64,000 nucleotides of DNA from Pasteurellaceae bacterium Macca (GTDB lineage: Bacteria; Pseudomonadota; Gammaproteobacteria; Enterobacterales; Pasteurellaceae): positions 62,001-126,000 of the forward strand of contig LVZB01000030.1 of the NCBI GenBank assembly GCA_023101485.1. The letters run 5' to 3'. Of this stretch, positions 57,113-64,000 are shown one piece after another. The notes under the pieces are model-generated. The model saw only the letters and a program-made list of their open reading frames with translations, was not told the origin of the DNA and did no database searches. The position numbers and the translations under genes were made by a program. Each line of letters begins with the position of its first letter. Within the stretch, counting starts at the first letter, position 1.

Positions 57113-58540
57113 TTAAAAATTAGCGTAAATAAAGCCAGGAATACCTGACGGGGCGAATATATAAATAATAATAAAACTTATTACTAAAGGAATTACCCAC
57201 AAAATTATCGGTAATTTTTCTAATACAGTCACAAATAGATTAAAACCTTTTCGCATTAACGGGTAAAAAATCATTATTAAGGAAAAAATAGCTAATGTTA
57301 GAATTGGCTTTAATTCAAATTGTGTCATAGTCATATTTTGATAGAGCGAAGAAAAAATAAGCTCAACTTCCTGTAGGGAAGATGTTCTAAATATAACGAA
57401 AGTAACACAAACAAAATGAAAAGTAATTAAAACACTAAGAAAATATCCCGTATATGAAGAGTGTGAAAAAACATTTCGTTTTCCAAAAATTTTGTCACCG
57501 ATATTAAGTAACACAAGAGCAATACCGTGCAAAGCACCCCAAAGTAAAAAATTAATGCCAGAGCCATGCCAAATACCTGATAAAGTCATTGCAATCAGTA
57601 AATTAAGCTGTGTGCGAAAAAATCCTACACGGCTACCGCCTAAAGGAATATAAATATAATCACGAATCCAAGTTGATAAAGAAATATGCCATTTTCCCCA
57701 GAAATCGCGAATATTATATGCTAATAATGGTGCATTAAAATTTTTTGGCAATTGGAAACCAAGTAACATCGCTAAACCAATGACTAATTCTGTATAGCCA
57801 GAAAAATCTAAAAATAGTTGAAAAGTATATCCATAAATAGAGGTTAAAATATCTAAACCATGATATTGTGCTGGGCTTTCAAATATAGGATTAACAAAGT
57901 CATCAGCTAATAGACTTGCCAACCACCATTTTTTTGCAATGCCTAATAAAATTAAACTAATCGCAAGTGCTGGAGCAATAATTTGGCGAGTTTTTATATT
58001 AATTTGTTGCGTAGCTCCAATAGGGGCATCTTTACCGTTATAATTTGCTCTAAAAATAGGGCCAGAAGTAATTGTTGGGAAAAAACTGAAATGCAATAAT
58101 AAATTATTCCATTTCAAATAAGCATTTTCATTACGATAAAGTGAAACAAGATAAGAAATAGCTTGGAAAGAATAATATGATAAGCCTAAAGGCATTAAAA
58201 TATCAATAACATCGCCATTAAAGACCTCTTGTAAAGCAGGGCGGAAAAAATCAAAGAATTTAAAAAAAGAAAGATGTCCGATAACAAGTAAAATTCCAAC
58301 ATTTAACCATACTTTTTTCCCTAAAATAGAAGATGTATGATTTATTTTATTTCCAACAAAATAAATTATTGTTGAGAATATAAGAATTACCGCAACCATC
58401 CATAAGCTAATGGATGCTAACCAAGTAATGCTTGCAAGTAAAAGTAAAAAATTTTGGAATTTAGGGAAGGACTTAAATGCCCAATAAAGAGGAAAAAACA
58501 ACAAAAAAAAGAGCAAAAACTCGACAGATAATAATGGCAT
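57113..58540 (-). CDS. patA: MBOAT O-acyltransferase, PatA-like
   Basis: 475 residues with about eleven membrane segments. The MBOAT core is visible: FWGKWHISLSTWIRDYIYIPLGG and the catalytic histidine in LSGIWHGSGINFLLWG. PatA moves acetyl groups across the inner membrane for peptidoglycan O-acetylation, which protects against lysozyme. AlgI and DltB are related, but neither alginate nor D-alanylation genes adjoin, while patB and ape1 do. Confidence 0.88.
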   Translation of the reverse strand: MPLLSVEFLLFFLLFFPLYWAFKSFPKFQNFLLLLASITWLASISLWMVAVILIFSTIIYFVGNKINHTSSILGKKVWLNVGILLVIGHLSFFKFFDFFRPALQEVFNGDVIDILMPLGLSYYSFQAISYLVSLYRNENAYLKWNNLLLHFSFFPTITSGPIFRANYNGKDAPIGATQQINIKTRQIIAPALAISLILLGIAKKWWLASLLADDFVNPIFESPAQYHGLDILTSIYGYTFQLFLDFSGYTELVIGLAMLLGFQLPKNFNAPLLAYNIRDFWGKWHISLSTWIRDYIYIPLGGSRVGFFRTQLNLLIAMTLSGIWHGSGINFLLWGALHGIALVLLNIGDKIFGKRNVFSHSSYTGYFLSVLITFHFVCVTFVIFRTSSLQEVELIFSSLYQNMTMTQFELKPILTLAIFSLIMIFYPLMRKGFNLFVTVLEKLPIILWVIPLVISFIIIYIFAPSGIPGFIYANF

Positions 58541-58638
58541 ATAAAAGAGAATAGATGAAAAAGTATGGCGACCATTTTATCTACTTAAGTGTAAAAAATA
58601 AAGTCTTTAAAACAGCTTTTGAGCAAATGTTTCGCATA

Positions 58639-59009
58639 ATGTCATTGCTTAAAATTCGAAGTGCGGTACAATTTCTGACCGTATAAGAAAAGCCGTTAAA
58701 CTGCTTAAAACAGGATATCACATCAGATTTAGTTATGATACAGTTGAGATCCGTTTTATTTTTGGTAGATTAGAAAAGGCAGAGCAGACACAGGCAAGAT
58801 TTGAGAAAATAGAACATTTAGGGGAATTTTTAAAGGAACTGACAAATTCATCAGTTCCTGTTGATTTAGAGGATTTTATAAAACAGTATAGGTATCAACC
58901 ACGGCAAAATCATATTCCGAAAAATACATTTATAAGCCCCAGATTTCCAATTCATGATAGGTACAATAGCTGCGGCATAAAAACTAATGGTGCCAATCAT
59001 AAGGGCTAA
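58639..59009 (+). pseudogene. Unrecognised gene remnant with Hin-type uptake core
   Basis: A short frame from ATG 58639 stops at 58684-58686. Another frame, open from 58653 to 59009, encodes a charged helical sequence (RKAVKLLKTGYHIRFSYDTVEI, then LEKAEQTQARFEKIEHLGEFLKEL) without any start codon. One frameshift would join them. AAGTGCGGT at 58659-58667 is the Haemophilus influenzae-type uptake core, foreign to this genome's own type. I do not recognise the protein. The 58541-59296 interval otherwise has no convincing gene. Confidence 0.3.
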
Positions 59010-59219
59010 TTGTCGCCCACTTAACGAGAAGCAAAGGCTAACCCCCGTCCCCGCAGGTAACGAGGAGACGGGGGTTAGTTTTTGCTGAATGAAACAGGGG
59101 TACATAGGGGACTTGTCCCCTATGGGATAACTGCGATGTTGGTGTTCTGATGAATATGCCTGGCGATCACCGTTGTTAATGTTTTGATGAACGTTTACGC
59201 CTCCTGCAAAACCAAACAA
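58866..59219 (-). CDS. Hypothetical protein, possibly phage-derived
   Basis: 117 residues with two hydrophobic stretches (LALMIGTISFYAAAIVPI and LPWLIPILFY). It overlaps the plus-strand remnant, so at most one of them is real over the shared part. A 15-bp palindrome lies just before its start. The DNA for residues about 50-60 contains a long inverted repeat (CTAACCCCCGTC/GACGGGGGTTAG). A phage Ash/Icd-like origin is a guess only. Confidence 0.25.
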   Translation of the reverse strand: MFGFAGGVNVHQNINNGDRQAYSSEHQHRSYPIGDKSPMYPCFIQQKLTPVSSLPAGTGVSLCFSLSGRQLALMIGTISFYAAAIVPIMNWKSGAYKCIFRNMILPWLIPILFYKIL

Positions 59220-59224
59220 AACGA

Positions 59225-59239
59225 GATTATCTGATAATC
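59225..59239. promoter_or_regulatory. Perfect palindrome, operator-like
   Basis: GATTATC-T-GATAATC has seven-base perfect arms. It lies six bases upstream of the minus-strand hypothetical gene, where a repressor site would be expected. Confidence 0.35.
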
Positions 59240-59296
59240 GTGCCTAAAACGCTCATAGCGTGATTTTTGCTAGAACCTGACGATGATATAACTAAA

Positions 59297-60015
59297 GGGG
59301 CTGTCCTAGATAACTAGACCAAACTCTCTTTAACTAATTGTTTTAGAAAGGAAATTTGAGACTTTAAGTTACTGTGATTAAAACGCCATTCACATTCTTT
59401 CAAATACAGCCCAAAATGAGCTTTGGGAATACCATTAAATTTGCGTAAATGGCGTTTTGCTTGGTTCCAGAAATTCTCAATTCCGTTAATGTGATTTTGT
59501 TTTTCTACAAAGTGCGTACTATGGTTGATACGAAAATGATTAAATTCACTCACATCAAGTACATCATAACTTCGATAGAAATCCGTGTAAACAATGCTAT
59601 CAGGCTTAACTTGTTCTCGAATTATCGGTAACAACGTGGCGGATTGCGTGTTCGGTACGGCAACAGTATAAACTTTGCCATTGCGTTTCAACAGCCCGAA
59701 TACCGCAGTTTTACCCGCTGCACCACGTCCACGCTTGCCTTTGCGTGTACCACCAAAATAGCTTTCATCGGCTTCTATTTCCCCATCAAACATCTCCAAA
59801 TGTGGGCTGTTTTGATAGATAAGAAATCGCAAGCGATGAAAATAGTAAGCGGCAGTTGTCTTGTTTACATTCACTAGTTCAGCAGCAGTTCTCGCAGTAA
59901 CTCCTGCAACAAATAGTTCAATGAGTTTATTTTGTTTGTGCTGACTTAAACGACTTTTTCTCATTTGACTATCTTAACCCAAATCGAGTTTTTAGTCGTT
60001 ATCTAGGACAGCCCC
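59297..60015 (-). mobile_element. IS1016-like (IS1595 family) insertion sequence, complete
   Basis: About 719 bp with perfect 18-bp terminal repeats (GGGGCTGTCCTAGATAAC at 59297-59314 and its reverse at 59998-60015). The 8-bp target duplication TAACTAAA is at 59289-59296 and 60016-60023. The transposase is intact, so this copy could be mobile. It lies 262 bp upstream of ackA. Confidence 0.93.
59314..59964 (-). CDS. IS1016-like transposase
   Basis: 216 residues, IS1595-family DDE(N)-type transposase. EADESYFGG gives the first aspartate and glutamate, IVYTDFYRSYDV the second aspartate, and HINGIENFWNQAKRHLRKFNG the Asn/Glu region. An N-terminal helix-turn-helix (GVTARTAAELVNVNKTTAAYYFHRLR) binds the ends. 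No frame damage seen. Confidence 0.93.
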   Translation of the reverse strand: MRKSRLSQHKQNKLIELFVAGVTARTAAELVNVNKTTAAYYFHRLRFLIYQNSPHLEMFDGEIEADESYFGGTRKGKRGRGAAGKTAVFGLLKRNGKVYTVAVPNTQSATLLPIIREQVKPDSIVYTDFYRSYDVLDVSEFNHFRINHSTHFVEKQNHINGIENFWNQAKRHLRKFNGIPKAHFGLYLKECEWRFNHSNLKSQISFLKQLVKESLV

Positions 60016-60038
60016 TAACTAAATTAAAATAACGTGCT

Positions 60039-60125
60039 TGTGATTGATTTCACGGGTCTAAAAATTTGATTTGTTTTGCTTTGATGATCTAATTTCGCAT
60101 AACGTAGATTATGTTAAATATAATA
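60039..60125 (+). promoter_or_regulatory. CRP site and -10 element upstream of ackA
   Basis: TGTGATTGATTTCACG (60039-60054) matches the CRP core TGTGA-N6-TCACA at nine of ten positions. A TATAAT lies at 60120-60125. The distance (about 85 bp to the likely start) is long for simple activation. The site begins 16 bases after the target duplication of the insertion element. Confidence 0.45.
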
Positions 60126-60277
60126 CAGAAGACATAGTAAAAAAGTCTGTTTCGTTGCTTTTTTATCCCCTTTTCTTTTTAACAATTTATTTTTAGCGTT
60201 GAAAAGCGTATCATAAGCAAGTTTCCACGTTTGCATAAACGTGTTTATTTTTACTTATCACAATAGGTGTTTCGACA

Positions 60278-61474
60278 ATGTCAAAAAATATTCTTATTCT
60301 TAATTGCGGTAGCTCATCATTAAAATTTGCTATCCTTGATCCTGTTTCGGGTGATGAAAAATTATCCGGTTTAGCGGAAAATTTTCACCTTGAAAATGCC
60401 CGTATTAAATGGAAGCTGAACGGTGAAAAAGGCGAAGCAAGTCTTGGTGCAGGTGCAGCACATAGCGAAGCGTTAAACTATATCGTTTCTCAAATTTTAA
60501 GTGCAGAATTAAAAGCGAGTATTGGCGCTATTGGCCACCGTATCGTTCATGGCGGTGAGAAATACACTTCATCTATTGTGATTACGGATGAAGTTATCGA
60601 GGGCATCAAAGCAGCTGCAGCTTATGCACCACTTCATAACCCTGCACATTTAATTGGTATTGAAGAAGCGTTCAAAGCCTTCCCTGAATTAAAAGCAAAA
60701 AATGTTGCGGTTTTTGATACTGCATTCCACCAAACAATGCCAGAGGAAGCTTACCTCTATGCACTTCCCTACTCGCTTTACAAAGATCACGGCGTACGTC
60801 GCTATGGTTTCCACGGTACAAGCCACTATTATGTGAGCCGTGAAGTGGCAAAAACAGTGGGCGTTGATGCAGATAAAGTGAATGTAATTACTTGCCATTT
60901 AGGTAATGGTGCTTCTGTGGCAGCTATTCGTGATGGTCAATGTATCGATACTTCAATGGGCTTTACGCCATTAGAAGGTTTAGTGATGGGAACACGTTCA
61001 GGAGATATCGACCCTGCAATCATCTTCTTTATGCACAATACTTTAGGGATGTCTGTCAAAGAGATTGAAGATACCCTCGTGAAAAAATCCGGTTTATTAG
61101 GCTTAACCGAAGTAACAAGCGACTGCCGTTATGCAGAAGATAACTACGACACTCACGCCGATGCAAAACGTGCGATGGATAATTTCTGCTACCGTTTAGC
61201 GAAATATATCGGTTCTTATATGGCTGTCATTGGTGATCGTTTAGACGCTATCGTCTTTACCGGTGGTATCGGTGAAAATGCTGGCCCTGTGCGTGAATTA
61301 ACCCTTAACTACCTCAAACTCTTTGGTATCAAAGTTGATTCAGACAAAAATACCGCAGCACGTTTCGGTAAATCAGGCGAAATTACTACCTCAGACTCCG
61401 CTTACCGAGCTTTCGTTATTCCAACGAATGAAGAACTTGTTATCGCACAAGATACCGCTCGCTTAGCGTTATAA
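60278..61474 (+). CDS. ackA: Acetate kinase
   Basis: 398 residues. It makes ATP and acetate from acetyl phosphate. [33 protein letters not shown] and [14 protein letters not shown] are the ASKHA-fold motifs. It precedes pta as in most gamma-proteobacteria, with a terminator-like hairpin between them. Confidence 0.97.
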   Translation: MSKNILILNCGSSSLKFAILDPVSGDEKLSGLAENFHLENARIKWKLNGEKGEASLGAGAAHSEALNYIVSQILSAELKASIGAIGHRIVHGGEKYTSSIVITDEVIEGIKAAAAYAPLHNPAHLIGIEEAFKAFPELKAKNVAVFDTAFHQTMPEEAYLYALPYSLYKDHGVRRYGFHGTSHYYVSREVAKTVGVDADKVNVITCHLGNGASVAAIRDGQCIDTSMGFTPLEGLVMGTRSGDIDPAIIFFMHNTLGMSVKEIEDTLVKKSGLLGLTEVTSDCRYAEDNYDTHADAKRAMDNFCYRLAKYIGSYMAVIGDRLDAIVFTGGIGENAGPVRELTLNYLKLFGIKVDSDKNTAARFGKSGEITTSDSAYRAFVIPTNEELVIAQDTARLAL

Positions 61475-61480
61475 TCCCCT

Positions 61481-61506
61481 AACCTGCCCCTGTGGCAGGT
61501 TTTTTG
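61481..61506 (+). terminator. Terminator-like hairpin between ackA and pta
   Basis: AACCTGCC (61481-61488) pairs with GGCAGGTT (61494-61501), followed by six T residues. It lies only 30 bases before the pta start and should lower pta expression relative to ackA, unless pta has its own promoter. Confidence 0.8.
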
Positions 61507-61530
61507 CTTTACTCTTTACGGATATTTCAT

Positions 61531-63666
61531 ATGTCAAGAACGATTATTCTTATTCCTATTAGCACCGGCGTAGGCTTAACGAGTGTGAGCCTTGGTTTTG
61601 TTCATGCATTAGAACAAAAAGGCGCTAAAGTCGGTTTTTTAAAGCCTATTGCCCAGCCTATTAGTGGCGAAGATACCCTCGACCGCTCTACTTCTATCGT
61701 CCGCACTTCTAATACGACCGAAGTCGGCGAGCCGTTTATGTTAAGTGCGGCGGAAGCTTTAATTGGTCAAAATCAAACCGATGTTCTCCTTGAGAAAGTG
61801 GTAGAACGTCATCAAAAATTAACTAAAAACAACGATATTATTGTAATTGAAGGGTTAATCCCAACGCGTAAAAACTCCTACGCGCCTAAAATTAACTACG
61901 AAATTGCCCAAACCTTAGATGCCGAAATCGTATTAGTTGCCGCGCCTTCTGCGGATACGCCAGCGCAATTAAAAGAACGCGTTGATACCGCGGCATCGCA
62001 ATACGGTGGCCGTCACAATAAAAACCTCCTCGGTGTCGTCATTAACAAATTTAATGCCCCTGTCGATGAATCTGGCAGAACACGTCCTGATTTAGCTGAA
62101 ATTTTTGACTCTTTCCAACACAGTTCAAACAATGTGACCGAAGTTGAAAATCTCTTTAAAACTGGCCCGATTAAATTATTAGCCTGTATTCAATGGAAAG
62201 CAGAACTCGGTGCACCGCGTGTGACGGATTTAGTCAAACACTTAGGTGGTGCGATTATTAAAGAGGGCGAACTGAATAAACGCCGTATTCGTGGCGTCAC
62301 ATTCTGTGCCCGTAGCTTACCGAATATGGTTGAGCATTTTAAAGCCGGTAGCCTCATTGTGACCTCGGCTGACCGTCCTGATGTTATTGTTGCAGCTGCC
62401 CTTTCAGCGATGAATGGTGTAGAACTTGGTGCATTACTCTTAACCGGTGGTTACAAATTAGATAGCCAAATCGCGAAAATGTGTGAAAAAGCCTTTGAAA
62501 CCGGCTTGCCAATCTTCCGTGTGGAAGGTACAACTTGGCAAACTGCACTGAACTTACAAAGTTTCAGCCTAGAAGTACCTGTGGATGATAAAGAGCGTAT
62601 CAGCCAGATTAAAGATTACGTTTCTGCACAATTTAGCGATAATTTCATGACTGAAATTTCCAAAGGTGCGGTACGTTCTCGTCGCCTCTCTCCTGCGGCT
62701 TTCCGTTATCAATTAACAGAATTAGCCCGTGCAGCGAAAAAACGCATTGTTCTTCCTGAAGGTGATGAACCTCGTACCATTAAAGCGGCTGCATTATGTG
62801 CAGAGCGTGGCATTGCAGAATGTATCCTCTTAGCTAACCCTGCCGAAGTGCAACGTGTCGCTGAAGCTCAAGGTGTGACACTCGGTGCGGGTATTACGGT
62901 AATTGACCCAGAAGCGGTACGCGAAAATTATGTAGCTCGCTTAGTTGAATTGCGTAAAAACAAAGGTATGACAGAAGTTGTTGCCCGCGAACAGCTTTTA
63001 GATACGGTGGTGCTTGGTACGATGATGTTAGAAGCCAACGAAGTGGATGGCTTAGTTTCTGGTGCGGTACATACCACGGCAAATACCATTCGCCCACCAA
63101 TGCAGATCATTAAAACTGCCCCAGGTAATTCCATTATCTCTTCTATCTTCTTTATGTTATTACCTGACCAAGTGCTTGTTTATGGTGACTGTGCGGTAAA
63201 TCCAGATCCAAATGCAGAGCAATTAGCAGAAATCGCGATTCAATCTGCGGAGTCAGCAAAATCCTTCGGGATTGACCCACGCGTGGCGATGATCTCCTAC
63301 TCTACCGGCACATCAGGCTCAGGCGCAGATGTGGAAAAAGTTGCCGAAGCAACGCGTATTGCTAAAGAGAAACGCCCTGATTTAATCATCGACGGCCCAT
63401 TACAATACGATGCGGCGATTATGGAAGATGTTGCACGTTCTAAAGCGCCAAATTCCCCAGTCGCAGGTAAAGCAACGGTATTCGTATTCCCAGATTTAAA
63501 CACGGGTAACACCACGTATAAAGCGGTACAGCGTTCTGCTGACCTCGTTTCTATTGGCCCAATGCTCCAAGGTATGCGTAAGCCAGTCAATGACCTCTCT
63601 CGCGGTGCGCTCGTTGATGATATTGTCTATACCATTGCATTAACGGCAATTCAAGCGACACAGTAA
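61531..63666 (+). CDS. pta: Phosphate acetyltransferase, long form
   Basis: 711 residues from the ATG at 61531. It converts acetyl-CoA and phosphate to acetyl phosphate. The N-terminal P-loop-like BioD-type domain ([17 protein letters not shown]), the DRTGG middle domain (about 220-330) and the C-terminal catalytic PTA domain (from about 390: [28 protein letters not shown]) match the E. coli-type regulated enzyme. A longer frame begins in the preceding hairpin and is unlikely. Confidence 0.96.
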   Translation: MSRTIILIPISTGVGLTSVSLGFVHALEQKGAKVGFLKPIAQPISGEDTLDRSTSIVRTSNTTEVGEPFMLSAAEALIGQNQTDVLLEKVVERHQKLTKNNDIIVIEGLIPTRKNSYAPKINYEIAQTLDAEIVLVAAPSADTPAQLKERVDTAASQYGGRHNKNLLGVVINKFNAPVDESGRTRPDLAEIFDSFQHSSNNVTEVENLFKTGPIKLLACIQWKAELGAPRVTDLVKHLGGAIIKEGELNKRRIRGVTFCARSLPNMVEHFKAGSLIVTSADRPDVIVAAALSAMNGVELGALLLTGGYKLDSQIAKMCEKAFETGLPIFRVEGTTWQTALNLQSFSLEVPVDDKERISQIKDYVSAQFSDNFMTEISKGAVRSRRLSPAAFRYQLTELARAAKKRIVLPEGDEPRTIKAAALCAERGIAECILLANPAEVQRVAEAQGVTLGAGITVIDPEAVRENYVARLVELRKNKGMTEVVAREQLLDTVVLGTMMLEANEVDGLVSGAVHTTANTIRPPMQIIKTAPGNSIISSIFFMLLPDQVLVYGDCAVNPDPNAEQLAEIAIQSAESAKSFGIDPRVAMISYSTGTSGSGADVEKVAEATRIAKEKRPDLIIDGPLQYDAAIMEDVARSKAPNSPVAGKATVFVFPDLNTGNTTYKAVQRSADLVSIGPMLQGMRKPVNDLSRGALVDDIVYTIALTAIQATQ

Positions 63667-63677
63667 TTTTTGAATAG

Positions 63678-63707
63678 AAACGCCCTCTTTAAGAGGGCGT
63701 TTTTTTA
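63678..63707 (+). terminator. Intrinsic terminator of ackA-pta
   Basis: AAACGCCCTCTT pairs with AAGAGGGCGTTT, then a T run. Confidence 0.93.
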
Positions 63708-63832
63708 TAACATATAATTTATCCTAAAACGCGAGTTCTTCCTATTTTATAATACATTTTACGATTCACCCTCTTTACAAATTGTCAAAAAAATTCGACC
63801 GCTTGTATAGCCATTTTCACAAGGAAACCGAT

Positions 63833-64000
63833 ATGACTACTCCATTAATTCAACAACTTACCCAGATTGTCGGGGAAAAATATATTCTGACGGATACCGC
63901 AAAAACCGAACCCTATCGCAGTGGTTATCGCTTTGGTACGGGGAAAGCCCTTGCGGTGGTTCGTCCGGGGACGCTCGTGGAGTTTTGGCGAGTGCTGAAT
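63833..64000 (+). CDS. dld: Quinone-dependent D-lactate dehydrogenase, N-terminal part
   Basis: 56 codons run from the ATG at 63833 (ACAAGGAAACC before it) to the window end. QQLTQIVGEKYILTDTAKTEPYRSGYRFG and GKALAVVRPGTLVEFWRVLN match the start of the membrane-associated FAD enzyme Dld, which oxidises D-lactate to pyruvate and feeds the quinone pool. The diagnostic FAD and cap domains lie outside the window. Confidence 0.85.
   Translation, partial: MTTPLIQQLTQIVGEKYILTDTAKTEPYRSGYRFGTGKALAVVRPGTLVEFWRVLN

Noticed and set aside
59040-59100. CTAACCCCCGTC/GACGGGGGTTAG inverted repeat as a terminator of a plus-strand gene
   Set aside because: A T run follows, but no convincing gene precedes it; kept only as part of the decayed region.

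Overview
The window is a stretch of Pasteurellaceae chromosome. The gene content, the gene order within operons and the many copies of the 9-bp DNA-uptake core ACAAGCGGT (for example at 803, 6939, 12725, 15806, 21773, 35159, 50926 and, reversed, 42092 and 63798) place it in the Apl-type uptake-sequence branch (Actinobacillus, Mannheimia, Bibersteinia and relatives). A species name cannot be given from the sequence alone. Inverted pairs of the uptake core often serve as intrinsic terminators.

Layout. 1-3000: glnD (partial), ushA and dgkA on the minus strand. 3200-9100: the sstT transporter, the DNA-uptake channel gene comEC split across two frames at a slippery heptamer, then the PurR-box-controlled cvpA-purF. 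9300-14200: a fadI/fadJ-like beta-oxidation pair that has lost several catalytic residues, and a YdgA-like protein. 14200-17250: a possible minus-strand small RNA, gpmA, a (CCAA)13 phase-variable membrane-protein gene that is off in this assembly, rnpB, and an internally deleted IS3/IS150-type element. 17290-19800: two isochorismatase-like hydrolases around a LysR regulator. 19950-25400: a DUF4153 membrane protein, glgP, rplY with a structured leader, tRNA-Cys and tRNA-Gly. 25600-29300: the efeO-efeB-efeU iron-uptake operon. 29500-36700: glgB-glgX-glgC-glgA (glycogen), separated from glgP. 36800-45100: guaB, a small lipoprotein, lipooligosaccharide genes (GT2 and kdkA), folE-truA and polA.

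45280-47540 is the most unusual segment. A (GCAC)23 tract lies inside a 51-codon leader ORF whose stop codon overlaps the start of an EcoRI-family adenine methyltransferase (TAATG). The methyltransferase is followed by a DUF262-HNH nuclease-like protein. The tract is not fused to the enzyme. Two of its three frames stop directly after the repeats. Only the frame present here carries ribosomes through a hairpin that masks the methyltransferase ribosome-binding site. This looks like a phase-variable restriction or defence unit controlled by translational coupling.

47590-58540: bioD, a NagC/Mlc-family regulator without the ROK zinc motif, rnd, accD-folC, a HAD hydrolase with a zeta-toxin-like kinase, and a peptidoglycan O-acetylation cluster (patA, patB, ape1). 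58560-60020: decayed sequence with a Hin-type uptake core, next to a complete IS1016-like element with 8-bp target duplications. 60280-64000: ackA-pta and the start of dld.

The window joins central metabolism (glycogen storage, acetate overflow, nucleotide and folate synthesis) with surface and DNA-interaction functions (competence, lipooligosaccharide, peptidoglycan O-acetylation, restriction). At least two of these are wired to simple-sequence contingency loci.
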